57,647 nt of DNA from an uncultured Bacteroides sp. (GCA_944321495.1 CALULP010000022.1:1-57647), one strand, 5' to 3'; shown: positions 42,961 to 53,465, counted from the stretch's first letter. Translations and numbers: made by a program. Notes: generated from the sequence alone by a model not told the origin.

Positions 42961-44298
42961 ATGGGAAATCCTAACGCATTTCTAAACATACCACGCCAGG
43001 AAGCCGGATACAGGCCTATCCATGACCGCATCAACGACTTCAGCGAAGTCGAACAGACACTCAATACAGGCGAGCGCAAACTTCAAGCTTCACGCTGCAT
43101 GGATTGTGGCGTACCCTTCTGCCATTGGGCATGCCCGCTGGGCAACCGTCCGCCCGAATTCCAAGATGCCCTGTACAAAGGCAAATGGCAGAAAGCTTAC
43201 ACAATATTGTCGCAGACAAATGACTTCCCGGAGTTCACCGGACGGGTTTGCCCTGCCTTGTGTGAGAAAAGCTGCGTGCTTAAACTCAGCATTGACGCCC
43301 CCGTCACTATCCGGGAAGACGAGGCTGCCATCATCGAAGCCGCTTTCCGCGAAGGCTACGTCAAGCCCCAAACCTACAAGCGCAACGGGAAGAAAGTCGC
43401 AGTCATAGGCTCCGGCCCTGCCGGACTGGCGGCAGCCAACCAGCTCAACCACAAGGGATATACAGTAACCGTGTACGAAAAGCTGGAATACATCGGCGGA
43501 CTGTTACGCTTCGGAATACCGAACTTCAAACTGAACAAGCCCATCATAGACCGGCGCATCCAAGTGATGGAAGCCGAAGGCATCCAATTCCAAACCCAGG
43601 CAGAAATAGACTTGGCCAACCTGCCCGCCGGATATGACGCCTATTGCATCTGTACCGGCACGCCACAAGCACGCGACCTCGACATCCCCGGACGCGACCT
43701 GCAGGGCATCCACTTCGCCATGGAGATGCTGTCCCAACAAAACCGTGTGCTTGCCGGCCAAACCTTCAGCAAAGAAGAACGCATCTCAGCCAAAGGCAAA
43801 CACGTGCTTGTCATCGGTGGCGGAGATACCGGAAGCGACTGCATAGGTACGGCCAACCGGCAGGGAGCACTTGACGTAACCCAAATCGAAATCATGCCGA
43901 AGCCTCCCGTGGGAAATAATCCCGCCACCCCATGGCCGCAATGGCCCCTCGTCTTGAAAACGAGCAGCAGCCATGAAGAAGGATGCATCCGCCGCTGGAG
44001 CCTGGCATCCAACCGTTTCATCGGGAAAAACGGGCATGTGTGCGGGGTTGAAGTTGAGGAAGTGGAATGGATTCCCGCCCAAGACGGCAGCCGCCCGGCA
44101 ATGAAACCTACCGGGAAAAAGGAAACCTTAAAAGCCGACCTCGTCCTGCTTGCCATGGGATTCCTGAAGCCGCAACTGCCCGCCCTGCCTCCCAATGCGT
44201 TCGCTGCCGGCGATGCCGCAACAGGCCCCAGCCTTGTAGTGAAATGCATTGCATCCGGACGACAGGCAGCCGCCCGAATCGACGCCTATCTAAAATAA
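42961..44298 (+). CDS. gltD: Glutamate synthase, small subunit
   Basis: 445 aa. GltD takes electrons from NAD(P)H and passes them through FAD and iron-sulfur clusters to GltB. The N-terminal Cys groups are CMDCGVPFCHWACPLGN (about residues 47-63) and CPALCEKSCVL. The FAD site is VAVIGSGPAGLAAANQL near residue 145, the NAD(P)H site HVLVIGGGDTGSDCIG near 281. FAAGDAATGPSLVVKCIASG near the C-terminus closes the flavin site. It lies between gltB and asnB in one run of genes with short gaps. Confidence 0.96.
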   Translation: MGNPNAFLNIPRQEAGYRPIHDRINDFSEVEQTLNTGERKLQASRCMDCGVPFCHWACPLGNRPPEFQDALYKGKWQKAYTILSQTNDFPEFTGRVCPALCEKSCVLKLSIDAPVTIREDEAAIIEAAFREGYVKPQTYKRNGKKVAVIGSGPAGLAAANQLNHKGYTVTVYEKLEYIGGLLRFGIPNFKLNKPIIDRRIQVMEAEGIQFQTQAEIDLANLPAGYDAYCICTGTPQARDLDIPGRDLQGIHFAMEMLSQQNRVLAGQTFSKEERISAKGKHVLVIGGGDTGSDCIGTANRQGALDVTQIEIMPKPPVGNNPATPWPQWPLVLKTSSSHEEGCIRRWSLASNRFIGKNGHVCGVEVEEVEWIPAQDGSRPAMKPTGKKETLKADLVLLAMGFLKPQLPALPPNAFAAGDAATGPSLVVKCIASGRQAAARIDAYLK

Positions 44299-44335
44299 AG
44301 CATACAACCCGACCAATACAAATACATCAACCAAC

Positions 44336-46000
44336 ATGTGTGGAATAGTAGCCATTTTCAACATCAAACGGCAAACCGCCGAACTTAGGGCCAAAGCCCT
44401 CTCCATGGCCAAGAAAATCCGCCACCGCGGACCGGACTGGAGCGGCATCTATTGCGGCGGAAGTGCCATCCTGGCACACGAGCGCCTTTCCATCGTCGAC
44501 CCGCAAAGTGGAGGACAACCCCTGTACTCACCAGACAAGAAGCAAATACTGGCCGTCAACGGGGAAATTTACAACCACCGGGAGATACGTGAGAAATATG
44601 CCGGCTATCCCTTCAGCACCGGCAGCGACTGCGAAGTCATCCTCGCATTATACCAAAACCGCGGCATCGGCTTCCTTGAAGAATTGAACGGCATCTTTGC
44701 ATTCGCCCTGTATGACGAAGCGCGTGATGAATTCCTCATAGCCCGCGATCCCATTGGCGTCATCCCCCTTTACATCGGCCACGACGCAGACGGGACTGTA
44801 TACTGTGCCAGCGAGCTGAAAGCCCTTGAAGGTTTCTGCGACAGTTACGAACCCTTCCTGCCCGGACATTACTACTGGAGCAAAGAGAAAAAGATGACCC
44901 GTTGGTACAAGCGGGACTGGATGGATTACGATGCCGTGCGGAACAACCCGGCATCGGCCATCAACCTGCGCGAAGCCTTGGAAGCCGCTGTACGGCGCCA
45001 GCTGATGAGCGACGTGCCATACGGAGTACTCCTCTCGGGAGGCTTGGACAGCTCGGTCATTTCCGCCATAGCCAAGAAGTATGCCGCACGCCGGGTAGAG
45101 ACCGATGACGAGTCGGAAGCCTGGTGGCCGCAACTGCATTCCTTCGCCATCGGGCTGAAAGGCGCGCCCGACCTTGCCAAGGCACGCGAAGTGGCCGAGT
45201 TCATCGGCACCGTACATCACGAAATCAATTATACCATACAGGAAGGGCTTGATGCCTTGCGCGATGTCATTTATTACATCGAGACTTATGATGTGACCAC
45301 CGTACGTGCCTCTACCCCGATGTACCTGCTGGCACGCGTCATCAAGTCGATGGGCATCAAAATGGTACTCAGCGGTGAAGGAGCCGATGAAATATTCGGC
45401 GGGTACTTGTACTTCCACAAAGCTCCGGATGCGCGGGCTTTTCACGAGGAAACTTTGCGCAAATTGTCCAAACTGCACCTGTATGACTGCCTGCGTGCCA
45501 ACAAGTCCTTGGCGGCATGGGGTGTCGAGGGGCGCGTGCCTTTCCTTGACAAAGAATTCCTGGACGTAGCCATGCGGCTCAATCCGCAGGCAAAAATGTG
45601 TCCCGGAAACACCATTGAGAAACGCATCGTACGTGAGGCGTTTGCCGACATGCTCCCCCCGTCAGTAGCCTGGAGGCAGAAAGAACAATTCAGCGACGGC
45701 GTGGGCTATAGCTGGATTGACACGCTGAAGGCCGAAACGGAACGTTTTGTGAGCAACAAACAAATGGCACATGCCGCCGAGCGCTTCCCCATCAACCCGC
45801 CCCGCAACAAAGAGGAATATTACTACCGCTGCATCTTCGAGGAATATTTTCCCAGCGAGAGTGCCGCACGCAGCGTACCCAGCGTGCCCAGCGTTGCATG
45901 CTCCACGGCGGAAGCCTTGGCTTGGGACGAAAGTTTCAAAAACCAGAACGAACCGAGCGGCCGCGCCGTGGCCGGCGTACACGAAGCTGCCTATCAATAA
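44336..46000 (+). CDS. asnB: Asparagine synthetase B (glutamine-hydrolysing)
   Basis: 554 aa. The second residue is the nucleophile Cys (MCGIVAIF), exposed after Met removal; it releases ammonia from glutamine. Glutaminase landmarks are [31 protein letters not shown] and [11 protein letters not shown]. The synthetase half has the ATP PP-loop [14 protein letters not shown] near residue 233 and [16 protein letters not shown]. It turns aspartate into asparagine. The end is extended by about 35 residues after [11 protein letters not shown] with a low-complexity PSVPSVAC run. dapF starts 17 bases later, so it belongs to the nitrogen operon. Confidence 0.96.
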   Translation: MCGIVAIFNIKRQTAELRAKALSMAKKIRHRGPDWSGIYCGGSAILAHERLSIVDPQSGGQPLYSPDKKQILAVNGEIYNHREIREKYAGYPFSTGSDCEVILALYQNRGIGFLEELNGIFAFALYDEARDEFLIARDPIGVIPLYIGHDADGTVYCASELKALEGFCDSYEPFLPGHYYWSKEKKMTRWYKRDWMDYDAVRNNPASAINLREALEAAVRRQLMSDVPYGVLLSGGLDSSVISAIAKKYAARRVETDDESEAWWPQLHSFAIGLKGAPDLAKAREVAEFIGTVHHEINYTIQEGLDALRDVIYYIETYDVTTVRASTPMYLLARVIKSMGIKMVLSGEGADEIFGGYLYFHKAPDARAFHEETLRKLSKLHLYDCLRANKSLAAWGVEGRVPFLDKEFLDVAMRLNPQAKMCPGNTIEKRIVREAFADMLPPSVAWRQKEQFSDGVGYSWIDTLKAETERFVSNKQMAHAAERFPINPPRNKEEYYYRCIFEEYFPSESAARSVPSVPSVACSTAEALAWDESFKNQNEPSGRAVAGVHEAAYQ

Positions 46001-46004
46001 AAAA

Positions 46005-46010
46005 AGGAGA
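46005..46010 (+). promoter_or_regulatory. Shine-Dalgarno site of dapF
   Basis: AGGAGA lies 7 bases before the dapF ATG at 46018. Clear sites of this kind are uncommon in Bacteroidetes, and it fixes the start: the open frame runs 120 bases further upstream, inside asnB. Confidence 0.6.
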
Positions 46011-46017
46011 AACAGTT

Positions 46018-46833
46018 ATGAAGGTAAGATTCACCAAAATGCAAGGCGCGGGCAACGATTACATCTACGTCGACACCACACGCTTCTGCCTGAAAGAGCC
46101 CTCGCGTTGCGCACAAGCATGGAGCCGGCCGCACTTCGGCATCGGGAGCGACGGACTGGTGCTCATCGGACGGTCGGACGTGGCAGACTTCTCCATGCGC
46201 ATCTTCAACGCCGACGGGTCGGAAGCGCGCATGTGCGGCAACGCCAGCCGATGCATAGCGAAGTACGTTTACGACAAAGGACTGACCGATAAAGAAACCA
46301 TCACGCTGGAAACCCTTTCCGGCATCAAGACGCTCCTGCTCACAACAGAAAACTGCCAAGTAAAGACGGTTACGGTAGACATGGGCAAACCTTTCGTTGT
46401 GCATCCCTTAACCTTGCCCGGCAAGTTCAGCCCCATCGGCGATGCTTGGTTTGTCAACATGGGCAATCCGCACGTAGTAGTCTTTGTAGACGACATCCGG
46501 AAAGTTGACCTCCCCACCGTAGGTCCCCTGCTGGAACAGGGAGCCATGCCCGAGAGGCGGGTCAACGTGGAGTTCGTCCAGCCACTGGGAACGGACAACC
46601 TGCGGATGCGGGTGTGGGAGCGCGGCTCGGGCATTACGCTGGCTTGCGGCACAGGGGCATGCGCCTCGTTTGCAGCTGCACAAGCTTCCCGCAAATGTGA
46701 CACCCACGCCAATGTGGTCATGGACGGAGGCACCTTGCACATCTCCACAGACTTGCAGACAGGGCATGTGTTGATGTCGGGTCCTGCTGCGTTCGTCTTT
46801 GAAGGAGAGATTGAGGAGCCTGCCGATGAATGA
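46018..46833 (+). CDS. dapF: Diaminopimelate epimerase
   Basis: 271 aa. DapF converts LL- to meso-diaminopimelate for lysine and peptidoglycan. The two catalytic Cys are in [11 protein letters not shown] (about residue 73) and [12 protein letters not shown] (about residue 217). [12 protein letters not shown] at the start and [10 protein letters not shown] are also typical. It follows asnB by 17 bases; dapL, the enzyme that makes its substrate, follows after a tandem array. The pairing fits the aminotransferase variant of the lysine pathway. Confidence 0.96.
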   Translation: MKVRFTKMQGAGNDYIYVDTTRFCLKEPSRCAQAWSRPHFGIGSDGLVLIGRSDVADFSMRIFNADGSEARMCGNASRCIAKYVYDKGLTDKETITLETLSGIKTLLLTTENCQVKTVTVDMGKPFVVHPLTLPGKFSPIGDAWFVNMGNPHVVVFVDDIRKVDLPTVGPLLEQGAMPERRVNVEFVQPLGTDNLRMRVWERGSGITLACGTGACASFAAAQASRKCDTHANVVMDGGTLHISTDLQTGHVLMSGPAAFVFEGEIEEPADE

Positions 46834-46896
46834 CTCCCCAAACGCTTCCTCCGGCATACGGCACAGCTACAACGTTGCTCCGGCTCTACCAAGGCA

Positions 46897-46984
46897 GCGT
46901 TATAACGCCAGCACGGTAGCGTTACAGTGCCAGCACGGTAGCGTTACAACGCCAGCACAGTAGCGTTACAACGCCAGCAGAACA
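46897..46984. repeat. 22-bp dyad tandem array between dapF and dapL
   Basis: Four units of 22 bases. The first contains the perfect palindrome GCGTTATAACGC; others read GCGTTACAACGC, still a dyad, and one is decayed. The linker is CAGCACGGTA or a close form. The array ends about 42 bases before the dapL ATG. Confidence 0.85.
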
Positions 46985-47026
46985 ATTACACATCATTAAT
47001 AATCAACAACTTGAAATACGATTGAC

Positions 47027-48256
47027 ATGGCTTTAGTAAACGAACACTTTTTAAAACTCCGGGGCAACTACCTTTTCTCGGACATCGCCAAAAAGGTAAA
47101 TGCTTTCAAAGTGACGCATCCCGAAGCACGGCTTATCCGGCTCGGCATCGGCGACGTCACCCGCCCCCTTCCGCAAGCCTGCATTGAAGCAATGCACCGC
47201 GCAGTGGACGAAATGGCTTCGGCCAAGACGTTCCACGGATACGGACCCGAGCAGGGGTACGACTTCCTCATCAACGCCATCATCAAACACGACTTTGTCC
47301 CCCACGGCATCAGCCTGTCACCCTCCGAAGTATTTATCAGCGACGGGGCGAAAAGCGACACCGGCAACATCGGCGAACTGCTGCGCTGGGACAACAGCAT
47401 GGCCATTACCGACCCCGTCTACCCCGTCTACGTGGACAGCAACATCATGTGCGGACGTTCGGGGGTATTGGGCGAAGACGGCAAATGGAGCAACGTCACC
47501 TACTTGCCGTGCACGGCCGAAAACCAGTTTGTGCCTGCCATCCCCGACCACCGGGTGGACCTGATTTACCTGTGCTATCCCAACAATCCTACCGGAACGA
47601 CCTTGACCCATGCCCAGCTGAAGAAATGGGTGGATTACGCCATAGCCAACGACACGCTGATAGTTTTTGATGCCGCCTATGAAGCTTTTATCCGCGAACC
47701 GGACGTCCCGCACAGCATCTACGAAATCCGCGGCGCAAAGAAAGTAGCCATCGAAATCAGAAGTTTCAGCAAAACCGCCGGCTTTACCGGTGTGCGATGC
47801 GGCTATACCGTTGTTCCCAAAGAAGTTACGGCAGCTACCTTGGACGGAGAACGCATCGCGCTCAACCCCCTTTGGAACCGCCGCCAATGCACCAAGTTCA
47901 ACGGCACCAGCTACATTACCCAGCGGGGTGCGGAGGCTGTCTATTCGCCCGACGGGCAAAAGCAGGTGAAAGAAACCATTGCCTACTACCAGAACAACGC
48001 AAAGGTAATGCTCGAAGGCTTGCAGAAGGCTGGTTTCCAAGTATTCGGCGGGGTCAATGCCCCCTACCTGTGGGTCAAAGCCCCCGACAACATGACCTCA
48101 TGGAAATTCTTCGACCGCTTGCTCTACGAAACCAATGTGGTCACCACGCCGGGAGTAGGATTCGGCCCCAGCGGCGAAGGCTACGTAAGGCTTACGGCCT
48201 TTGGCTCACACGAAGATTGCATGGAAGCCATGGAGCGCATCCGCAAATGGGCTTAA
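47027..48256 (+). CDS. dapL: LL-diaminopimelate aminotransferase
   Basis: 409 aa. DapL makes LL-diaminopimelate directly from tetrahydrodipicolinate and glutamate, bypassing the acylated steps. It is a PLP aminotransferase: [33 protein letters not shown] and the PLP Lys in [18 protein letters not shown] (about residue 249), with APYLWVKAP near the C-terminus. The product is the substrate of DapF, encoded just upstream. It uses glutamate made by gltBD in the same cluster. A strong terminator follows. Confidence 0.96.
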   Translation: MALVNEHFLKLRGNYLFSDIAKKVNAFKVTHPEARLIRLGIGDVTRPLPQACIEAMHRAVDEMASAKTFHGYGPEQGYDFLINAIIKHDFVPHGISLSPSEVFISDGAKSDTGNIGELLRWDNSMAITDPVYPVYVDSNIMCGRSGVLGEDGKWSNVTYLPCTAENQFVPAIPDHRVDLIYLCYPNNPTGTTLTHAQLKKWVDYAIANDTLIVFDAAYEAFIREPDVPHSIYEIRGAKKVAIEIRSFSKTAGFTGVRCGYTVVPKEVTAATLDGERIALNPLWNRRQCTKFNGTSYITQRGAEAVYSPDGQKQVKETIAYYQNNAKVMLEGLQKAGFQVFGGVNAPYLWVKAPDNMTSWKFFDRLLYETNVVTTPGVGFGPSGEGYVRLTAFGSHEDCMEAMERIRKWA

Positions 48257-48288
48257 CTCTACCGGCCGACTATCATTTTCCTCCTACA

Positions 48289-48331
48289 AGGCTGCACCAG
48301 GAATCATATCCTGGTGCAGCCTTTCTATTTT
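48289..48331 (+). terminator. dapL terminator
   Basis: AGGCTGCACCAGGA (48289-48302) pairs perfectly with TCCTGGTGCAGCCT (48309-48322), followed by TTCTATTTT. It ends the gltB-to-dapL run. Confidence 0.9.
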
Positions 48332-48595
48332 CCCAAACTATCATTCTGAAATATATTACGGATATTTGCTTATAAATTGAAAGTGCAAGCTAAAAATATC
48401 GTTCATTTAGCAACCATCGCTAAAAACTTTCCAAACAAAGGATACACGCAACGCAATAAACAATCATATTGTCGTATTTTTGCATCGAAATAATTCAGAA
48501 AGACATGGCAATATCAATATAAGTAATAAAAAGACAAAACAAAGCGCGCTTATACATCAAAAAGGTAAGTTTATTAAGAAGTAAAAAGAAACAGT
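48332..48595. other. Leader region of the ammonium operon
   Basis: AT-rich and without a gene. A -7 element TATTTTTG lies at 48475-48482, about 114 bases before the outer-membrane protein gene, giving a long leader. No ideal -33 is visible. I see no riboswitch in the leader. Confidence 0.55.
48475..48482 (+). promoter_or_regulatory. Candidate promoter of the OMP-glnK-amtB operon
   Basis: TATTTTTG matches TAnnTTTG. No TTTG lies at the usual distance upstream, so an activator or alternative sigma factor may be needed. This is inference from a weak match. Confidence 0.35.
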
Positions 48596-49294
48596 ATGGA
48601 AACAAAAGTCAAGAAACTGGCGACACTGGCACTGCTGGCACTGACGGCACCGGCAATGGCGCAGGACAAAGTAGAAGTAAACGTAGGTGCCGACGTGGTA
48701 AGCGGCTACATCTGGCGCGGACAAGACCTGGGCAACGTCAGCCTACAGCCCACATTGTCTATCGGCTACCAAGGCTTCTCATTGACCGCCTGGGGGTCGG
48801 TAGGCATCAGCCGGGAAGACACCAAGGAGTTCGACCTGACGTTAGGCTATGCGGCCAACGGGTTCAGCATCTCGGTCACCGATTATTGGTTCAACAACGG
48901 TCCCGGTTATTTCCATTACGGAGCCAAGAACACCGCCCATGTCTTCGAGGCGCAGGCAGGTTACGATTTCGGCTTCCTTTCGGCCAACTGGTACACCAAC
49001 TTTGCCGGGAACGACGGAGTAAACAAGAGCGGCAACCGCGCCTACGCTTCCTACTTCAACCTGACGGTCCCTTTCAGCCTGGGTGGCCTGGAGTGGTCGG
49101 CATCGGCAGGCGCGACGCCGTGGGCAAACACCTTTTACAACGGGGGCGCCAACGGCTTTGAGGTGACAGACCTCAGCATAGGGGCTGCCAAAGAGATTCG
49201 GGTGACAGACCAGTATTCATTCCCGGTTTTCGCACGGGCCATCTGGAACCCGGCCACCGAGGGCGCATACTTCGTATTCGGAATAGGCTTTTAA
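48596..49294 (+). CDS. Outer-membrane beta-barrel protein of the ammonium operon
   Basis: 232 aa with a signal peptide (KKLATLALLALTAPAMAQ, cleavage after AMA). The mature chain opens VEVNVGADVVSGYIWRGQDL, as in Bacteroidetes and TorF-like putative porins. Amphipathic strands follow, and the end is GAYFVFGIGF with a terminal Phe, the signature read by the barrel assembly machinery. glnK starts 77 bases downstream and amtB after it, so it may admit ammonium or small nitrogen compounds across the outer membrane. That role is inferred from position. Confidence 0.85.
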   Translation: METKVKKLATLALLALTAPAMAQDKVEVNVGADVVSGYIWRGQDLGNVSLQPTLSIGYQGFSLTAWGSVGISREDTKEFDLTLGYAANGFSISVTDYWFNNGPGYFHYGAKNTAHVFEAQAGYDFGFLSANWYTNFAGNDGVNKSGNRAYASYFNLTVPFSLGGLEWSASAGATPWANTFYNGGANGFEVTDLSIGAAKEIRVTDQYSFPVFARAIWNPATEGAYFVFGIGF

Positions 49295-49371
49295 GCATCC
49301 GCACAGATACCGAAGCAAAGCAAAAAGATTCAGGATAACGTTTTAATAACACCAAAAAACAGAATGACAAG

Positions 49372-49728
49372 ATGAAAAAGATTGAAGCAATCATCCGCAG
49401 AAGCCGCTTTGAAGACGTCAAGGAGGCCCTGCTTGCCGCCGACATCGAGTGGTTCTCCTACTACGATGTGAGAGGCGTAGGAAAGACCCGCGAAGGACGC
49501 ATCTACCGCGGAGTAGTGTACGACACGAGTTCCATTGAACGCATCCTGCTGTCGATAGTGGTCCGCGACAAGAACGTGGAGAAGACCGTCAAGGCAGTGA
49601 TGGAAGCGGCCCGTACCGGCGAGATTGGCGACGGGCGCATCTTCATCATCCCGGTAGAAGACTCCATCCGCATCCGTACCGGCGAACGGGGCGACATTGC
49701 GCTCTACAACGCCGAACAAGAGAAATAA
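49372..49728 (+). CDS. glnK: P-II family nitrogen regulator
   Basis: 118 aa. It opens MKKIEAIIRRSRFEDVKEAL, the standard P-II start. The T-loop stretch VRGVGKTREGRIYRGVVY keeps a Tyr in IYRG at the position uridylylated in enterics. RTGEIGDGRIFIIPVEDSIRIRTGERG is the C-terminal P-II signature for ATP and 2-oxoglutarate binding. P-II trimers plug the ammonium channel when nitrogen is ample. amtB follows after 38 bases. Whether the Tyr is modified here cannot be told from sequence. Confidence 0.95.
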   Translation: MKKIEAIIRRSRFEDVKEALLAADIEWFSYYDVRGVGKTREGRIYRGVVYDTSSIERILLSIVVRDKNVEKTVKAVMEAARTGEIGDGRIFIIPVEDSIRIRTGERGDIALYNAEQEK

Positions 49729-49766
49729 GATACCTGCAACCATTAACCGAATAAACCACAGAAATC

Positions 49767-51029
49767 ATGGATACAACTCTATTACTTGATACCGGCAACA
49801 CGGCCTGGATTATTGTTGCCACCATTCTGGTCTTACTGATGACCATTCCCGGAATCGCGCTGTTCTACGGCGGACTGGTGCGCCAGAAGAACGTGCTGAG
49901 CATCGTCATGCAAAGCCTGCTGATAGTAGCCGCCGTCAGCATCATCTGGGTGGCCTTTGGCTACAGTTTCGTGTTCGGCACGGGCCTGACGGAAAGCGGC
50001 AACCCGCTGGGAGCCGTCATAGGGGGCTTCGACAAGGTGTTCCTGCACGGCATCACGCTCGGCACGCTGACCACCGGGCAGATTCCGGAACTCATCTTCG
50101 TGCTGTTCCAGTGCATGTTTGCCATCATCACCCCGGCGCTGATATTGGGCGCCTTCGCCGAGCGGGTCAAGTTTGCCGGCTTCCTGCTGTTCACCGTCCT
50201 GTGGAGCATACTGGCCTACATCCCCATGGCCCACTGGGTATGGGGCGGAGGCTTCCTGCAGCAGATGGGCGCCATCGACTTTGCCGGGGGCACGGTAGTG
50301 CACATCAATGCCGGCATCTCGGCACTGGTCATGGCGCTGATGGTGGGCAAGCGCAGCGACTATAAGGCGGGGCACCCCATGACGCCGCACAACGTGACCT
50401 TTGTGTTCATGGGCACCGCTTTCCTCTGGCTGGGATGGTTCGGCTTCAATGCCGGAAGCGGGCTTTGCGCCGACGGGCTGGCCGCCAACGCCTTCCTGGT
50501 AACCCACCTGGCCACGTGCGTCGCCGCCCTGACCTGGATGGCGACAGACTGGATACTGAACAAGAAGCCCACCACCGTAGGCGCCTGCACGGGCGCCGTG
50601 GCCGGACTGGTGGCCATCACCCCGGCTGCCGGCACGGTGGACATCCTGGGAGCCACCTGCATCGGGCTCATCTCGTCCATGGTATGCTTCTACATGGTGG
50701 CCGTGGTGAAGCCCCGGCTGGGGTATGACGACACGCTGGACGCCTTCGGCGTGCACGGCATCGGGGGCATCGTGGGCTCCATACTGACGGGCGTCTTTGC
50801 CACGCAGTTCATCTCGGGCGAAGGCGGCGCCGAGGGCGCGCTCTACGGCGACTGGCACCAGCTGTGGGTGCAGGTGCTGACCACCGTCATCTCCATTGCC
50901 TTCAGCGCGGCGATGACCTTCATCCTGTTCAAGCTCACGGACAAGCTGGTGGGCATCCGCGTGGACAAGCGCGTGGAAGAAGAGGGCCTCGACATCTACG
51001 AGCACGGCGAATCGGCCTACAACAGATGA
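49767..51029 (+). CDS. amtB: Ammonium transporter
   Basis: 420 aa with about 11 membrane segments. Conserved parts include GIALFYGGLVRQKNVLSIVMQ, FQCMFAIITPALILGAFAERVKF, AHWVWGGGFL, GGTVVHINAGISALV with the first pore His, GWFGFNAGSG and DAFGVHGIGGIVGSILTGVF with the second pore His. It conducts ammonium or ammonia across the inner membrane and is gated by GlnK. The stop codon sits in the first unit of a 23-bp array that separates it from glnA. Confidence 0.96.
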   Translation: MDTTLLLDTGNTAWIIVATILVLLMTIPGIALFYGGLVRQKNVLSIVMQSLLIVAAVSIIWVAFGYSFVFGTGLTESGNPLGAVIGGFDKVFLHGITLGTLTTGQIPELIFVLFQCMFAIITPALILGAFAERVKFAGFLLFTVLWSILAYIPMAHWVWGGGFLQQMGAIDFAGGTVVHINAGISALVMALMVGKRSDYKAGHPMTPHNVTFVFMGTAFLWLGWFGFNAGSGLCADGLAANAFLVTHLATCVAALTWMATDWILNKKPTTVGACTGAVAGLVAITPAAGTVDILGATCIGLISSMVCFYMVAVVKPRLGYDDTLDAFGVHGIGGIVGSILTGVFATQFISGEGGAEGALYGDWHQLWVQVLTTVISIAFSAAMTFILFKLTDKLVGIRVDKRVEEEGLDIYEHGESAYNR

Positions 51030-51142
51030 CCCTTAGGGGTAGGCCACGGCGACCCTTAGGGGTAGGTCACGGAGACCCTTAGGGGTCGGACACGGTGACC
51101 CTTAAGGGTAGACCATGGTGGCGATTAAGGCGAGACCATGGT
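51028..51142. repeat. 23-bp dyad tandem array between amtB and glnA
   Basis: Five units of 23 bases and a partial sixth. The core is ACCCTTAGGGGT, in unit 4 the perfect palindrome ACCCTTAAGGGT. Linkers read AGGCCACGGCG and variants. The last full unit is decayed (GATTAAGGCGAGACC). The first unit overlaps the amtB stop codon. Confidence 0.88.
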
Positions 51143-51207
51143 GACGATTAAGGCATCAGCCCAGAGACATACATCATTCATTTAAACACCAATCAAACCT
51201 ATTCATT

Positions 51208-53397
51208 ATGACTACATTAAGATTCAGAGTAGTAGAAAAAGCGTTCCAGACCAAGCCGGTCCCCGTACACATCCCGGCGGAACGCCCGAGCGAATACTTC
51301 GGGAAGTATGTGTTCAACCGCGAGAAGATGTTCAAGTACCTGCCCACCGACGTGTACCAGCGGCTGACCGACGCCATGGACCACGGCGCCGCGCTGGACC
51401 GCGACGTGGCCGACCGCGTGGCCGAAGGCATGAAGCGCTGGGCCATGGAGCTGGGCGCCACGCACTACACCCACTGGTTCCAACCGCTGACCGAGGGCAC
51501 GGCGGAGAAGCACGATGCCTTTGTGGAGCACGACGGCAAGGGCGGCATGATGGAGGAATTCTCCGGCAAACTGCTCGTGCAGCAGGAGCCCGACGCCTCC
51601 AGCTTCCCCAACGGCGGCATCCGCAACACCTTCGAGGCGCGCGGCTACTCGGCCTGGGACCCCTCGTCGCCCGTCTTCGTGGTAGACGACACGCTGTGCA
51701 TCCCCACCGTCTTCATCGCCTACACCGGCGAGCCGCTGGACTACAAGGCGCCGCTGCTCAAAGCCCTGCGCGCCGTCAGCAAGGCAGCCGTGGACGTATG
51801 CCACTACTTCAACCCCGACGTGCAGAAGGTGGTGGCCTACCTGGGCTGGGAGCAGGAATACTTTCTGGTGGATGAAGGCCTCTACGCCGCCCGCCCCGAC
51901 CTGCTGCTCACCGGCCGCACGCTGATGGGGCACGAGGCCTCGAAGAACCAGCAGCTCGAAGACCACTACTTCGGCGCCATCCCCACCCGCGTGGCTGCCT
52001 TCATGAAAGACCTCGAGATACAGGCCCTGGAACTGGGCATCCCCCTGAAGACCCGACACAACGAGGTGGCGCCCAACCAGTTTGAGCTGGCGCCCATCTT
52101 CGAGGAGTGCAACCTGGCGGTGGACCACAACATGCTCATCATGTCCCTCATGCGCAAAGTGGCCCGCACGCACGGCTTCCGCGTCCTGCTCCACGAAAAA
52201 CCGTTCAAGGGCGTCAACGGCTCGGGCAAGCACAACAACTGGTCGCTGGGCACCGACACCGGCATCCTGCTCATGGCCCCCGGCAAGACGGCCGAGGAGA
52301 ACCTGCGCTTCATCACCTTCGTGGTCAACACGCTGATGGCCGTCTACCGCCACAACGGCCTGCTGAAGGCCTCCATCATGAGCGCCACCAATGCCCACCG
52401 CCTGGGCGCCAACGAAGCGCCTCCCGCCATCATCTCCTCCTTCCTGGGCAGCCAGCTCAGCCGGGTACTGGACCACATGGAAGACAGCACGCTGGACGAA
52501 CTGGTCGCCCTGGGCGGAAAGCATGGCATGAAGCTGGACATCCCGCAGATACCCGAACTGCTCATCGACAACACCGACCGCAACCGCACCTCGCCTTTCG
52601 CCTTCACGGGCAACCGCTTCGAGTTCCGTGCCGTAGGCTCGGAGGCCAACTGCGCCAGCGCCATGATTGCCCTGAACGCCGCCGTCGCCGAGCAGCTTGC
52701 CGACTTCAAGGAGGCCGTCGACGCGCTGATGGCCAAGGGCGAGCCCAAGCTTTCGGCCCTTATCCAGGTCATCCGGCAATACATCAAGGAGTGCAAGCCC
52801 ATCCGCTTCGACGGCAACGGCTACAGCGACGAGTGGAAGGAAGAAGCGGCACGCCGCGGACTGGATTGCGAGACCAGCTGCCCGCTCATCTTCGACCGCT
52901 ACCTCTCGCCGGAAAGCATCCGCATGTTCGAGTCCACCGGCGTCATGACCCGCAAGGAGCTGGAAGCACGCAACGAGGTGAAGTGGGAAACCTACACCAA
53001 GAAAATCCAGATAGAAGCCCGCGTCTTGGGCGACCTGGTCATGAACCACATCGTCCCGGTAGCCACGGAGTACCAGACCAAGCTGATTGACAATGTGTAC
53101 AAGATGAAAGGCCTCTTCCCGCCCGAACAGGCCGACAAGCTCTCGGCAGAGAACATGGCCATCATCTGCAAGATTTCCGAACACACCTCTTACATCAAGG
53201 AGCACGTCGATGCCTTGGTAGATGCACGGAAAGTGGCCAACAAGATTACCGGCGAACGCGAGAAGGCAATCGCTTACCACGACACCATCGAGCCTATGCT
53301 GGAGCAAATACGGTACCACATTGACAAGCTGGAACTGATTGTGGACGACCAGATGTGGACCCTTCCCAAATACAGGGAACTGCTATTCGTAAGATAA
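51208..53397 (+). CDS. glnA: Glutamine synthetase type III
   Basis: 729 aa, the length of the large GSIII (GlnN) type common in Bacteroidetes. It makes glutamine from glutamate, ammonia and ATP. GSIII landmarks are THYTHWFQPLTEGTAEKHD near residue 90, GGMMEEFSGKLL, GWEQEYFLVDEGLY, KTRHNEVAPNQFELAPIFEE, LLHEKPFKGVNGSGKHNNWS and NRTSPFAFTGNRFEFRAVGS. The C-terminal ~150 residues are helical. It stands downstream of glnK-amtB, so ammonium brought in is fixed at once, and gltBD upstream completes the cycle. A strong hairpin follows. Confidence 0.97.
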   Translation: MTTLRFRVVEKAFQTKPVPVHIPAERPSEYFGKYVFNREKMFKYLPTDVYQRLTDAMDHGAALDRDVADRVAEGMKRWAMELGATHYTHWFQPLTEGTAEKHDAFVEHDGKGGMMEEFSGKLLVQQEPDASSFPNGGIRNTFEARGYSAWDPSSPVFVVDDTLCIPTVFIAYTGEPLDYKAPLLKALRAVSKAAVDVCHYFNPDVQKVVAYLGWEQEYFLVDEGLYAARPDLLLTGRTLMGHEASKNQQLEDHYFGAIPTRVAAFMKDLEIQALELGIPLKTRHNEVAPNQFELAPIFEECNLAVDHNMLIMSLMRKVARTHGFRVLLHEKPFKGVNGSGKHNNWSLGTDTGILLMAPGKTAEENLRFITFVVNTLMAVYRHNGLLKASIMSATNAHRLGANEAPPAIISSFLGSQLSRVLDHMEDSTLDELVALGGKHGMKLDIPQIPELLIDNTDRNRTSPFAFTGNRFEFRAVGSEANCASAMIALNAAVAEQLADFKEAVDALMAKGEPKLSALIQVIRQYIKECKPIRFDGNGYSDEWKEEAARRGLDCETSCPLIFDRYLSPESIRMFESTGVMTRKELEARNEVKWETYTKKIQIEARVLGDLVMNHIVPVATEYQTKLIDNVYKMKGLFPPEQADKLSAENMAIICKISEHTSYIKEHVDALVDARKVANKITGEREKAIAYHDTIEPMLEQIRYHIDKLELIVDDQMWTLPKYRELLFVR

Positions 53398-53426
53398 GGC
53401 TCTGTATTTATAACATGTATGTCTAA

Positions 53427-53465
53427 GCCTCCCGGGACGTTGTGATAACGTCCCGGGAGGCCTTT
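53427..53465 (+). terminator. glnA terminator
   Basis: GCCTCCCGGGACGTT (53427-53441) pairs perfectly with AACGTCCCGGGAGGC (53447-53461), followed by CTTTGCTT. It lies 30 bases after the glnA stop. Confidence 0.88.

Noticed and set aside
51217..53319. 700-codon antisense frame over glnA
   Set aside because: Composition is that of a shadow frame and the sense gene is an intact type III glutamine synthetase.
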